Of a stretch of DNA of 41,723 bases, positions 7,613 to 15,545 are shown piece after piece. Source of the DNA: an uncultured Demequina sp. (GTDB lineage Bacteria > Actinomycetota > Actinomycetes > Actinomycetales > Demequinaceae); the NCBI RefSeq assembly GCF_913055775.1, contig NZ_CAJXJX010000003.1, positions 1 to 41,723 of the forward strand, written 5' to 3'. The notes under the pieces were generated by a model. That model worked only from the letters and a program-made list of their open reading frames with translations, was not told the DNA's origin and searched no databases. How positions within the stretch are numbered: position 1 is the first letter of the stretch; every line of letters starts with the position of its first letter. Position numbers and translations under genes: made by a program.

Positions 7613-8977
7613 ATGCTCGCGGATCTCGATGTCGACTACCTCGTGATCGGCGCCGGCGCCGCGGGGATGGCCTTCACCGATGCACTCATCGCCCACGCGG
7701 ACGCAACCGTGGCCCTGGTCGACACCCGAGATGCGCCAGGCGGGCACTGGCACGACGCGTACCCCTTCGTCCAACTGCACCAGGCGTCGCCGTACTACGG
7801 AGTCGCCTCGACGGTTCTGGGCGGCGAACTGCAGACCACCGGCCCCGAGTCCGGCCTTCACGAGCGGGCCACCGGAGCGCAGGTGCTGGAGTACTACGCC
7901 GCCGTCATGACCGACGTCTTCGAGCCCACCGGACGCGTGCAGTTCCTGGGCCGCCGACGCCACGAAGGCGGCGGCCTCATTACCGAACTCGCCACCGGCA
8001 GGCAGCACCGGGCGAGGCCTGGCACCCGCATCGTCGACGCCCGCTACCTCTCCCCCACAGTCCCCCAGACGACACCGCCACCCTGGGCGGTCGGCAATGG
8101 CAGCCACGTCATCCCGTCAAGCAAGCTGGACCCAGACACCACCGGTCGTCTCGTCATCGTCGGCTCCGGCAAGACGGCCACCGACGCGATCGTCCACCTG
8201 CTCACCCACGGCACCGACCCCGGCGACATCACCTGGATCCGCCCTCGCGACCCCTGGATGCTCGACCGAGCGTTGGTGCAGCCGAAATCGGCGGCGTTCC
8301 ACGAGATGGGCGCGGCCGTCCTCGAGAGCGCCGCCCAAGCGAGCAGTCTCGACGACCTGTTCGCCCGCATGGAAGCCGCTGGCGTCATGATGCGCATCGA
8401 CCCGTCCGTGACGCCCACGATGGCGAAGGCACCCACGCTCGGACGCTGGGAACTCGACCTGCTGCGCAGCGTCGAGAACATCGTGCGCGCGGGCAGGATC
8501 GTCGAGTCGCGCCCAGGCCTCCTGCGACTCCAGCACGGCGACGTCCAGATTCCGCGCGACGCAACCATCATCCACTGCGCCGCGGACGGGCTCCGCCGCC
8601 CCGCACCTCAGCCAATCTGGTCAACCGAGGCGATCACCCTGCAGACCGTCCGCGCCGGCTTCCCCTGTTTTGGCGCCGCACTCACCGGCTACGTCGAGGC
8701 CACGCGCACCGACGATGCCACCAAGAACGCCCTGTGCCCGCCCAATCTGTACGGCGACACCCGCGCGGACTGGGTCGCCATGACGGTGCGCGGGGCGCGC
8801 GCCGTCACCAGATTCATGGCAGAACCCGACATCGCAGCCTGGGCGAACGGGACGACCCTGAACCCCGCCCGCGTGACCGACGCGGCCGACCCCGCCACCG
8901 CATCGGCGCTCGAGAGGTCAGCAGAGGCGGCCCCAGCGGGCCTCGAAGCACTCGAACGGCTCGCAGCCCTGACGTGA
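7613..8977 (+). CDS. FAD-dependent oxidoreductase (two-dinucleotide-binding flavoprotein)
   Basis: The 454-residue protein begins with a Rossmann FAD-binding motif, VIGAGAAGMA (G13-x-G15-xx-G18), followed by VALVDTRDAPGGHWHDAYPF at 33-52, where GGHW resembles the GGxW motif of flavin monooxygenases. A second motif, VIVGSGKTATD (G184-x-G186), would bind NAD(P)H. It therefore looks like an FAD/NAD(P)H oxidoreductase of the monooxygenase-related kind, although the Baeyer-Villiger fingerprint is not seen. The substrate is unknown. It stands alone: tRNA-Pro lies upstream on the other strand and the CPVC membrane-protein gene converges from the right with 13 bases between. No Shine-Dalgarno is visible; a weak TCTACT box ends six bases before the ATG. 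Confidence 0.82.
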   Translation: MLADLDVDYLVIGAGAAGMAFTDALIAHADATVALVDTRDAPGGHWHDAYPFVQLHQASPYYGVASTVLGGELQTTGPESGLHERATGAQVLEYYAAVMTDVFEPTGRVQFLGRRRHEGGGLITELATGRQHRARPGTRIVDARYLSPTVPQTTPPPWAVGNGSHVIPSSKLDPDTTGRLVIVGSGKTATDAIVHLLTHGTDPGDITWIRPRDPWMLDRALVQPKSAAFHEMGAAVLESAAQASSLDDLFARMEAAGVMMRIDPSVTPTMAKAPTLGRWELDLLRSVENIVRAGRIVESRPGLLRLQHGDVQIPRDATIIHCAADGLRRPAPQPIWSTEAITLQTVRAGFPCFGAALTGYVEATRTDDATKNALCPPNLYGDTRADWVAMTVRGARAVTRFMAEPDIAAWANGTTLNPARVTDAADPATASALERSAEAAPAGLEALERLAALT

Positions 8978-8990
8978 CCGCCGCGCCGTT

Positions 8991-9488
8991 CTAGCGACTG
9001 GTGGGCACGTCGCGTGACGCAGACGTATCGACACGCGACTGCGGGAGCACGCACGCGCGCTCACGCCGCACGCGCGCCACGAACGCCCACAGCAGCAGCC
9101 CGATCGCCACCACCGCCAGGTACGGCTGCACCGGCTCGAAGAACTGGATCGCGCCCGTGGACCCCAGAGCGAGCAGCACCAGTTTGTTGCACACCGGGCA
9201 GCCCACCGCGAAGAACGCGACCACGGAACCGGCCACGCCCAACTTGCCCTCCCGCTGCGACTCGGCGGGAGTCGCGACATAGGTGGCCATGAGCAGCCCG
9301 GACAGGACCGCGGTGATCGCGGCGGCCCAGTACGACCACGCCGTGGGCGGGATCTCGCGCCCGAAGATCGGGTTGGGAATCAGGACGGTCGGGATCCCGA
9401 TCGCCACGTAGGTCGCTATCGCGGCGCCCAAGGCGACCCACCAGCGACGGACCGGCCATGCGCGCAGTTCGGACACGAGACTCGACAT
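8991..9488 (-). CDS. Small integral membrane protein with CPVC motif, copper-responsive by promoter
   Basis: A 165-residue protein with four likely membrane helices (about 17-37, 52-71, 85-108 and 121-140). The third carries GCPVCNKLVLLALG, placing C97 and C100 in a CxxC pair at the membrane face, able to bind metal or cycle as a thiol pair. The C-terminal 25 residues are cytoplasmic and charged. I recognise the CPVCNK helix as a conserved actinobacterial type but know of no proven function. Directly upstream lies a CsoR-type palindrome overlapping the -10 box, so it is probably induced by copper and may take part in copper handling or thiol redox chemistry at the membrane. The ATG at 9488 has no Shine-Dalgarno; TATAGT ends six bases before it, so the message is probably leaderless. 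Confidence 0.8.
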   Translation of the reverse strand: MSSLVSELRAWPVRRWWVALGAAIATYVAIGIPTVLIPNPIFGREIPPTAWSYWAAAITAVLSGLLMATYVATPAESQREGKLGVAGSVVAFFAVGCPVCNKLVLLALGSTGAIQFFEPVQPYLAVVAIGLLLWAFVARVRRERACVLPQSRVDTSASRDVPTSR

Positions 9489-9494
9489 GTGGAC

Positions 9495-9513
9495 ACTATA
9501 CCCCCTGGGGTAT
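9495..9513 (-). promoter_or_regulatory. CsoR-type copper operator overlapping a leaderless -10 box
   Basis: ATACCCC (9498-9504) and GGGGTAT (9507-9513) form a perfect 7-bp inverted repeat separated by CT, the G-rich form typical of operators for the Cu(I)-sensing repressor CsoR. On the reverse strand TATAGT (9500-9495) is a good -10 box sharing its first three bases with the operator, and six bases later comes the ATG at 9488. Bound repressor would cover the -10. No csoR gene is in the window. The site lies 11 bases beyond the YitT gene's stop, so only the CPVC gene is a likely target. Confidence 0.7.
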
Positions 9514-9523
9514 GCGACTGTGG

Positions 9524-10138
9524 TCAGCCGAAGTACCGTCCCGGGCGGTGGTTGATCGCCAGCACGAGGTTGAGCAGCACAGCGCCCAGGATGGAGTACG
9601 CGAGGATGTCCAGCGGCACCAACGCGAGCGAGGCCGCCACGACCACCACGTCAAGCGCGCCCTGGACGTACCCCGCGCGAATGCCGCGCGTCTCCTGCAG
9701 GTACGCCGCGAGGATGCCGAACCCGCCGGCGGAGGCCCCGTGGCGGAACACCACGATCATGCCCACGCCGATCGCGATTCCCGCGAAGATCGCGGCATAC
9801 AGCGGAGCGATCGAGCTGACATCGAGGTACAGCCCGTGCACCGCGGACATCACCGAGATCAGGGTCACCGTCGCCAACGTCTTGATCGTGAACGGCCAGC
9901 CCATGCGCTTCACGGACAGCCAGTAGAACGGCAGGTTGATCACGAAGAACACCAGACCGAACGACAGTCCTGTCCAGTAGCTGCCCAGGATTCCGACGCC
10001 GGCGAGACCGCCTGACACTCCCCCGATCTGCTCGAGCAGGAACAGCCCGAAGGAGATCAGAAATGCGCCGGTGGGCAGGGCGAGGGCGTCCTCCCACACC
10101 GAGTGCTTCTCGGCGATGGGCGGGTCGACGACGGACAA
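9524..10138 (-). CDS. YitT-family membrane protein
   Basis: A 204-residue integral membrane protein of the YitT/DUF161 family, with five to six hydrophobic helices (about 22-38, 44-70, 85-103, 112-131, 137-150, 155-196). The family signature shows in GGVSGGLAGVGILG near 39-52 and RHGASAGGFGILAAYLQ around 132-148. Function of the family is not established. It appears as the short form without the C-terminal DUF2179 cytoplasmic domain of YitT proper. The start is TTG, chosen because GGAGG lies six bases before it and no other start fits. It runs in the same direction as the CPVC gene, but the CsoR-type promoter between them argues for separate control. Confidence 0.85.
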   Translation of the reverse strand: MSVVDPPIAEKHSVWEDALALPTGAFLISFGLFLLEQIGGVSGGLAGVGILGSYWTGLSFGLVFFVINLPFYWLSVKRMGWPFTIKTLATVTLISVMSAVHGLYLDVSSIAPLYAAIFAGIAIGVGMIVVFRHGASAGGFGILAAYLQETRGIRAGYVQGALDVVVVAASLALVPLDILAYSILGAVLLNLVLAINHRPGRYFG

Positions 10139-10255
10139 CAGAAACCTCCGGTGGGATGGGCGACGGGCCGATGCGCCCGCAGAGTTCGGTGACCATTGTC
10201 GCCGATGCGCGGGCAGGCGCCCGCCGCCGTCACCTTCCGGTGCCCATGCGTGGGG

Positions 10256-12205
10256 TCAGTCGGCGAGGAATGCCGCTCCCAGCCAGGACTCGGGGATGCC
10301 CATGCCCTCGACCAGCCCAAGCGAGTGCGGGCGCAGCTCACGGCACAGGTCGTTGATCTGCGCGCCGATCGCCTTGGAGCGCCCGGAGCTGATGCGGTTG
10401 TGCTCGAGGAACCACGCGCGGTCGTCATGGATCGACTGCAGTGCGTACAGGCTGCACAGCCTCTCCAGCACTCGACGGGCCTCGGGGTCCTCGCACGCCT
10501 CGATGCCGTCGATGAAGGCAGTCAGGAGTCGCTGCTCCATGTAGGCCCGGGCCGTGAACTGCACGTGATCGCCCAGCGCGTTGAAGGACTCGAACTGATC
10601 GCCGCGCTCCTTTGCGGCCGCGCGCATGCGGCGCGCGAGGGATTCGAGCGAGTGGCGCGCGCGTTCCTCGAACATCAGCGCGTGCCAGCGGCGATCCACG
10701 AGGGTGGTCTCCTCAGGGCGGCGGCGCACGGCATCGGCCAGGGCCCCGAGCACGAGGTTCGCCGAGGTCGCCTCGACCACAGCGCCGCTCGCGACGCGAG
10801 CGGTCGCCTGGACCACGCCGGAGCGGTCGAGCTCGCTCCACTCCTTCTTGTAGTCGGTCAGTAGAGCCTTCGCGACGAGCTGCATCAGGACGGTGTTGTC
10901 GCCCTCGAAGGTCGCGAAGATGTCGACGTCGCGCCGCATCTCGACCAGCTGGTTCTCGCTCAGATATCCCGCGCCGCCACAGGCCTCGCGTGCCTCCTGC
11001 ACCGTCTGGTTGGCGAACCATGTGCTCATGGCCTTGAGCCCTGCGGCGTGGGTCTCGAGCGAGCGCTGATCCGCCTCGGTCGACTCCTCCGGTCCCTGCA
11101 CGTGGACGAGGTCCTGGATGAGCTCGTTCTGCGCGAAGCCCAGCGCATACGCCCGTGCGATACGGGGCAGGAGGCGCTTCTGGTGCACCAGATAGTCCAG
11201 CAGGAGAACGCCGTCAGGGCGGCCGGCTGCCGGGAACTGGCGGCGCTTCAGTGCCCACCGCGTGGCGATCGACAGCGCACGTCGGCCCGCAATCGCACCG
11301 CCGCCGCCCACGCACACGCGGCCGCGCACCAATGTGCCCAGCATGGTGAAGAAGCGTCGATTCGCGTTGTCGATCGGCGACGCATACACGCCGTCCTCGG
11401 TCACGCCGCCGTAGCGGTCCAGCAGCATGCGGCGCGGGACGCGGACGTGGTCGAAGCGGATGGTGCCGTTGTCGACGCCCAGCAGCCCGCCCTTGTGTCC
11501 CTGGTCGCCGGTGGTGACGCCTGGCAGGTCCGCCCCGGCGTCGTCGCGCAAGGGCACCAGGATCACGTGAACACCATGGGATGCGCCGTCGACCACGAGC
11601 TGGCCGAACACTGCGGCCATGGTGCCGTGCTTCGCGGCGTTGCCGATGTACGCCTTCGTGGAGCCCGGCGTGGGCGAGTCGACCTCGTACTCGTCCGTGT
11701 CCGGCAGGTAGGTGATGGTGGTCTCGACGCTGGCGACGTCACTGCCGTGGCCCAACTCGGTCATGGCGAATCCGCCCAACAGCTTCATCGACGTGATGTC
11801 GGGCAGGTAGGTCTGGTGGTGCCAGTCGTTGCCCAGGTTGGTGACCGCGCCGCCGAACAGCCCGAACTGCACTCCCGACTTGATGGTCACGGACAGGTCG
11901 CCGTGGCTGAGCATCTCGAAGGCGAGCACGGCCGTCAGAGGATCGGAGACCGTGTTGGCGCCTTCCGGTACTCCCACGTGGCCGAAGCCCTGTGCGTCGA
12001 GGTCGAGCAGGCGCTGCAGCGTCCACTCCCGCGAGGCCTCCACATCCAGCTCGGGATCACGCAGCATGCCCTCCGACGGGAACGTCGCGCGCCGGACCGC
12101 GCGCTCGGCGGCGTAGGGGCCGTCGAGGGCGGTCCGCAGCGCAGATCCGAGGGTGGTGAGGCGCTCCTCGTTCAGGGGCGTGGTCTCGGGGTGCGTCAAC
12201 GTCAT
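10256..12205 (-). CDS. Acyl-CoA oxidase-like flavoprotein (ACOX/FadE type)
   Basis: The 649-residue enzyme is a long acyl-CoA dehydrogenase/oxidase. FAMTELGHGSD (147-156) binds FAD; NRRFFTMLGTLVRGRV (282-297), DYLVHQKRLLPRIARAYAL (337-355) and EACGGAGYLSENQLVE (407-422) resemble acyl-CoA oxidases more than ordinary dehydrogenases. The catalytic base is probably E434 in FEGDNTVLMQ. A C-terminal helical domain of about 200 residues follows. It makes trans-2-enoyl-CoA, passing electrons to O2 (oxidase) or to ETF (dehydrogenase); the sequence alone does not settle which. Start ATG at 12205 has GGAGG seven bases upstream and overlaps the tetR stop by four bases. A longer in-frame reading exists but lies inside tetR. 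The 117 bases after its stop hold only a small GC-rich hairpin. Confidence 0.9.
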   Translation of the reverse strand: MTLTHPETTPLNEERLTTLGSALRTALDGPYAAERAVRRATFPSEGMLRDPELDVEASREWTLQRLLDLDAQGFGHVGVPEGANTVSDPLTAVLAFEMLSHGDLSVTIKSGVQFGLFGGAVTNLGNDWHHQTYLPDITSMKLLGGFAMTELGHGSDVASVETTITYLPDTDEYEVDSPTPGSTKAYIGNAAKHGTMAAVFGQLVVDGASHGVHVILVPLRDDAGADLPGVTTGDQGHKGGLLGVDNGTIRFDHVRVPRRMLLDRYGGVTEDGVYASPIDNANRRFFTMLGTLVRGRVCVGGGGAIAGRRALSIATRWALKRRQFPAAGRPDGVLLLDYLVHQKRLLPRIARAYALGFAQNELIQDLVHVQGPEESTEADQRSLETHAAGLKAMSTWFANQTVQEAREACGGAGYLSENQLVEMRRDVDIFATFEGDNTVLMQLVAKALLTDYKKEWSELDRSGVVQATARVASGAVVEATSANLVLGALADAVRRRPEETTLVDRRWHALMFEERARHSLESLARRMRAAAKERGDQFESFNALGDHVQFTARAYMEQRLLTAFIDGIEACEDPEARRVLERLCSLYALQSIHDDRAWFLEHNRISSGRSKAIGAQINDLCRELRPHSLGLVEGMGIPESWLGAAFLAD

Positions 12206-12852
12206 CGTCGATCCTCCAGTGAGTCGTAGGACGGCGCGGCTGCGCCGACCATGGCGGGGGCAAAGAACTCGCGTACGTGGGCGACCACCTCGTCGCGGGG
12301 CGGCCTCGGCGACTGCGCCATCCAGTGATCCGCGGTTGCCTTGATGAAGCCCACGAGACCATGACCCCACGTCGGGGCGGCCGAGGCGTCCATGCCTCGG
12401 GCGGTCAGATTGGCGGCGATCGAGGCGGAGATCTGCTCGCCGATCATGCCGGGCAGCCCGCGCACGGGATCCGCGACAGCGTCCGCCTGCTGCGGCGGCG
12501 GGGTCATGACGAAGCGATAGATCTCCGGGTCGCGCTCGACCAGCTCGAGGTACGCGTCCGCAAGATCTGCGGTGAGGCGCCCCAGGTCCGCCGGGTCGGA
12601 CAGGCGGAAGGCCGCGGCCAGACCCTCGTGGATGTAGCTGTGCACGGACTCGACCACAGCGTCGTACAGGCCCTCGCGGTCGCCGAAGTGGCGGTAGATG
12701 ACCGTCTTCGAGGTGCCGGCACGGGCCGCGATGGCATCCATGCCCACCTGGGCGCCGTGCACGCGAATCGCGCGCAGAGCGTGCGAGACCAGCTCGCGCC
12801 TCCTGTCAGCGCGATGCTGCTCCCAGCGGGAGTCCCTGCCGTCGATGGCCAT
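12202..12852 (-). CDS. TetR-family regulator of the fatty-acid block
   Basis: A 216-residue TetR protein. The N-terminal helix-turn-helix (about residues 18-65) includes GMDAIAARAGTSKTVIYRHF, the standard TetR recognition helix; the rest is the all-helical ligand-binding and dimerisation domain. TetR proteins near beta-oxidation genes usually sense acyl-CoA. The gene overlaps the oxidase gene by four bases (ATGA) and is divergent from the thiolase-fabG-maoC-thioesterase genes, with an operator-like region between. It therefore probably represses both directions. The ATG at 12852 lacks a Shine-Dalgarno; TAACGT ends seven bases before it, fitting a leaderless message. Confidence 0.93.
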   Translation of the reverse strand: MAIDGRDSRWEQHRADRRRELVSHALRAIRVHGAQVGMDAIAARAGTSKTVIYRHFGDREGLYDAVVESVHSYIHEGLAAAFRLSDPADLGRLTADLADAYLELVERDPEIYRFVMTPPPQQADAVADPVRGLPGMIGEQISASIAANLTARGMDASAAPTWGHGLVGFIKATADHWMAQSPRPPRDEVVAHVREFFAPAMVGAAAPSYDSLEDRR

Positions 12853-12859
12853 AGACGAG

Positions 12860-12899
12860 ACGTTACCCGAAACTTGCGGTATCTGCTACCGTCGGTATC
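12860..12899. promoter_or_regulatory. Divergent promoter/operator region between tetR and thiolase
   Basis: TACCG-T-CGGTA at 12887-12897 is a perfect 11-bp palindrome, and the heptamer CGGTATC occurs twice as a direct repeat (12877-12883, 12893-12899), together typical of a TetR operator. Leftward, TAACGT (12865-12860) is a leaderless -10 for tetR. Rightward, TTGCGG (12874-12879) and TATCGG (12896-12901) could be -35 and -10 with 16-bp spacing for the thiolase operon; the palindrome lies between and over them. Confidence 0.6.
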
Positions 12900-12930
12900 G
12901 GATAGTTTCTCTCAACGATGGAGGCACCAC

Positions 12931-14199
12931 ATGACCCACAGCGCCGTGGTCGTCGGGGGCAATCGCACCCCCTTCGCGAAGGCAGGCGGACCTTTCGCCG
13001 AGGCCTCGAACCATGACCTTCTCACCTCAGCCCTCGATGGACTCGTGGCGCGCTATGGCCTGGCCGGCCAGCGCATCGGCGAGGTCGCGGCAGGAGCCGT
13101 CCTCAAGCACTCGCGGGACTTCAACCTCACGCGCGAGGCCGTGCTCAGCTCTCCGCTGTCGCCGGCCACTCCCGCGTGCGATCTGCAGCAGGCATGCGGC
13201 ACCGGCCTCGAGACCACCATCTACATCGCGAACAAGATCCGCCTGGGCCAGATCGACTCCGGCATCGCGGGCGGCGTCGACTCCACATCGGACGCGCCCA
13301 TCGTGGTCTCCGACCCGCTGCGCCGGACCCTGCTCAAGGCGAACGCGGCCCGCTCGACCAAGGACCGCATCGCGCCCTTCGCCCGGGTGCGACCCCGCCA
13401 CCTCAAGCCCCAGGCTCCCAGCGTCGCGGAGCCTCGCACCGGCCTGTCGATGGGCGAGCACCAGGCACTCACCACCGAGCGCTGGGGCATCACCCGCGAC
13501 GAGCAGGACGAGATCGCCGCCGCGTCGCACCACAAGCTCGCTGCGGCGTGGGAGGACGGCTTCTTCGACGACCTCGTGACCCCGTACATGGGCGTCGCGC
13601 GGGACGCGATCCTGCGTCCCGACACCACGATCGAGAAGCTCGCGGCGCTGCGCCCGGCGTTCGGCGGACCTGACGGCACCATGACCGCCGGCAACTCGAC
13701 GGCGCTGTCCGACGGTGCGGCGACGGCCCTGCTCGCGAACGAGGACTGGGCACGAGAGCACCACCTGCCCGTGCTCGCTCGGTTCGTGGACGCGGAGGTC
13801 GCCGCAGTCGATCACCCGGGCGGCGACGACCTGCTCCTGGGGCCGATCGCGGCCGCCGGGCGTCTGCTCGCCCGCCAGGGACTCACGCTCGACGACTTCG
13901 CGCTGATCGAGATCCACGAGGCCTTCGCCTCCACCGTGGCCACCACCCTCAAGGCGTGGGACGACGAGGACTACTGCAGGAGCCTCGGCCTCGACAGCAA
14001 GCTCGGCACGATCGACCGCGCCAAGCTGAACGTCACCGGTTCCTCCCTCGCAGCGGGCCACCCCTTCGCGGCGACCGGAGCGCGCATCGTGCCCACGCTC
14101 GCCAAGCTGCTCCAGCAGAAGGGGCCCGGATCCAAGGGTCTGATCTCTATGTGCGCCGCGGGCGGGCAGGGCGTGGTCGCGATTCTGGAGGCCGTGTGA
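12931..14199 (+). CDS. Acetyl-CoA C-acyltransferase (beta-ketothiolase)
   Basis: A 422-residue thiolase that cleaves 3-ketoacyl-CoA with CoA to acetyl-CoA and a shortened acyl-CoA. The nucleophile is C89 (QQACGTG), with H329 in EIHEAF, H377 in AGHPFAATG and the second cysteine C408 in CAAGGQG: the full catalytic set. Length and insertions fit FadI/FadA2-like thiolases. The ATG at 12931 has GATGGAGG seven bases upstream; open reading continues further left but would run over the operator and tetR. It is followed at once by a FabG4-like reductase (TGATG overlap), so the two are translationally coupled. The same trio, thiolase, FabG4 and HtdX-like MaoC, occurs in Mycobacterium tuberculosis (fadA2, fabG4, htdX beside fadE5). 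Confidence 0.94.
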   Translation: MTHSAVVVGGNRTPFAKAGGPFAEASNHDLLTSALDGLVARYGLAGQRIGEVAAGAVLKHSRDFNLTREAVLSSPLSPATPACDLQQACGTGLETTIYIANKIRLGQIDSGIAGGVDSTSDAPIVVSDPLRRTLLKANAARSTKDRIAPFARVRPRHLKPQAPSVAEPRTGLSMGEHQALTTERWGITRDEQDEIAAASHHKLAAAWEDGFFDDLVTPYMGVARDAILRPDTTIEKLAALRPAFGGPDGTMTAGNSTALSDGAATALLANEDWAREHHLPVLARFVDAEVAAVDHPGGDDLLLGPIAAAGRLLARQGLTLDDFALIEIHEAFASTVATTLKAWDDEDYCRSLGLDSKLGTIDRAKLNVTGSSLAAGHPFAATGARIVPTLAKLLQQKGPGSKGLISMCAAGGQGVVAILEAV

Positions 14200-15545
14200 T
14201 GAGCATCCTCGAGAAGGCCTTCTACTCCCCTGTCGGCAAGGCGGTGTCCGCCAAGGCCGGCCTCAAAGAGCCCGCACGGCTGCGCCGCGGACGCACCTGG
14301 CCCGAGGGCCCTATCGTGCTCGCCTCGATCGGGGGCGGCACGGTCGGGGCGCAGACGCTCGAACTGCTGGGCCGTGCCGCGGAGAGCCCGATCGTGGATG
14401 ACGGCGATGCCGCCCCCGGGTACGGCGCGCGCATCGGCGCCCTCGTCGTGGACGCGACCGAGGTCACGCGCATCGACCAGCTCGAGGAGCTGCGGGCGCT
14501 GCTGCGGCCCGCCGTGCGCGCGGTCGAGGGCTCGGGCCGCATCGTGGTGCTCGCCCGACCGGCCGCAGGAGACTGGGAATCGCGGTCCGTGGCGCGCGCG
14601 CTCGACGGCATCAATCGCACGGTGGCCAAGGAGTTGCGGAAGGGCGCGACGGCGACCCTGATCCGGGTCGCGCCTGACGCGACACCCGGCGACCTCGTGT
14701 CGAGCCTCGGGTTCGTACTCCAGGGCCGCGCCGCCTACGTGACCGGGCAGTGCTGGACCGTCGCGCCGGGCGGCGTGGCGGTAGAGTCCCTCGCCGAGAC
14801 TCCCCTGGACGGCCACGTGGTGGTCGTCACGGGAGCCGCGCGGGGCATCGGCGCGGCGATCGCACGCACCCTCGCCAGGGATGGTGCGAGCGTCGTCGCG
14901 GTCGACATTCCGCCTGCCGGCGAGCAGCTTGCTGCGGTCGCCAACGAGGTGGGCGGCACCGCGCTGCAGCTCGACATCACGGCAGCCGATGCCGGCGCCA
15001 CGATCGCGGCGCACGTCGCCCAGCGTGGCGAGAGCATCCACGCGATCGTGCACAACGCGGGCATCACGCGCGACAAGATGCTGGTGAACACGGATGCGGC
15101 ACGGTGGAGCTCTGTGCTCGACGTCAACCTGGCGGCGCAGCTGCGCATCAACGAGGTGCTGCTGGACCCAGCGACTGAGGGCGGTCTGGCCGATGGCGGG
15201 CGCATCGTCGGCATCGCGTCCACCTCCGGCATCGCCGGCAACAAGGGCCAGACCAACTATGCCGCCTCGAAGGCCGGCGTGGCCGGGCTCGTGACCGCCA
15301 TGGCGCCGGACCTCGTGGACCGGGGCATCACGGTGAACGCGGTCGCTCCAGGCTTCATCGAGACGGAGATGACCGGCAAGATCCCGTTCGTGCAGCGTGA
15401 GATGTTCCGCCGGGCCAACTCCTTGGACCAGGGCGGCAAGCCGGTCGACGTCGCGGAGACCATCGGCTACCTGATCGATCCCGACTCGCAGGGCGTGACG
15501 GGCCAGGTCATCCGGGTGTGCGGCCAGGCGCTGGTGGGCCAGTGA
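14199..15545 (+). CDS. fabG4: High-molecular-weight 3-oxoacyl reductase (FabG4-like SDR)
   Basis: A 448-residue protein, roughly twice the size of usual FabG. Residues 1-200 form the extra N-terminal flavodoxin-like domain of FabG4 proteins (IVLASIGGGTVGAQ near 39-52) without catalytic motifs. The SDR domain starts near 205: TGAARGIG (211-218), NAG (286-288), serines at 341-343, Y354 and K358 (YAASK). FabG4 interconverts 3-oxoacyl-CoA and (3R)-hydroxyacyl-CoA using NAD(H). The ATG overlaps the thiolase stop (TGATG), and its stop overlaps the GTG of the MaoC gene. Together with that R-specific hydratase it covers the middle two steps of beta-oxidation, or the reverse direction. Gene symbol follows the mycobacterial homologue. 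Confidence 0.88.
   Translation: MSILEKAFYSPVGKAVSAKAGLKEPARLRRGRTWPEGPIVLASIGGGTVGAQTLELLGRAAESPIVDDGDAAPGYGARIGALVVDATEVTRIDQLEELRALLRPAVRAVEGSGRIVVLARPAAGDWESRSVARALDGINRTVAKELRKGATATLIRVAPDATPGDLVSSLGFVLQGRAAYVTGQCWTVAPGGVAVESLAETPLDGHVVVVTGAARGIGAAIARTLARDGASVVAVDIPPAGEQLAAVANEVGGTALQLDITAADAGATIAAHVAQRGESIHAIVHNAGITRDKMLVNTDAARWSSVLDVNLAAQLRINEVLLDPATEGGLADGGRIVGIASTSGIAGNKGQTNYAASKAGVAGLVTAMAPDLVDRGITVNAVAPGFIETEMTGKIPFVQREMFRRANSLDQGGKPVDVAETIGYLIDPDSQGVTGQVIRVCGQALVGQ

Noticed and set aside
10209-10224. GCGGGC/GCCCGC hairpin after the acyl-CoA oxidase gene as a terminator.
   Set aside because: A short stem without a T-run in a GC-rich gap is expected by chance; support is too thin to annotate.
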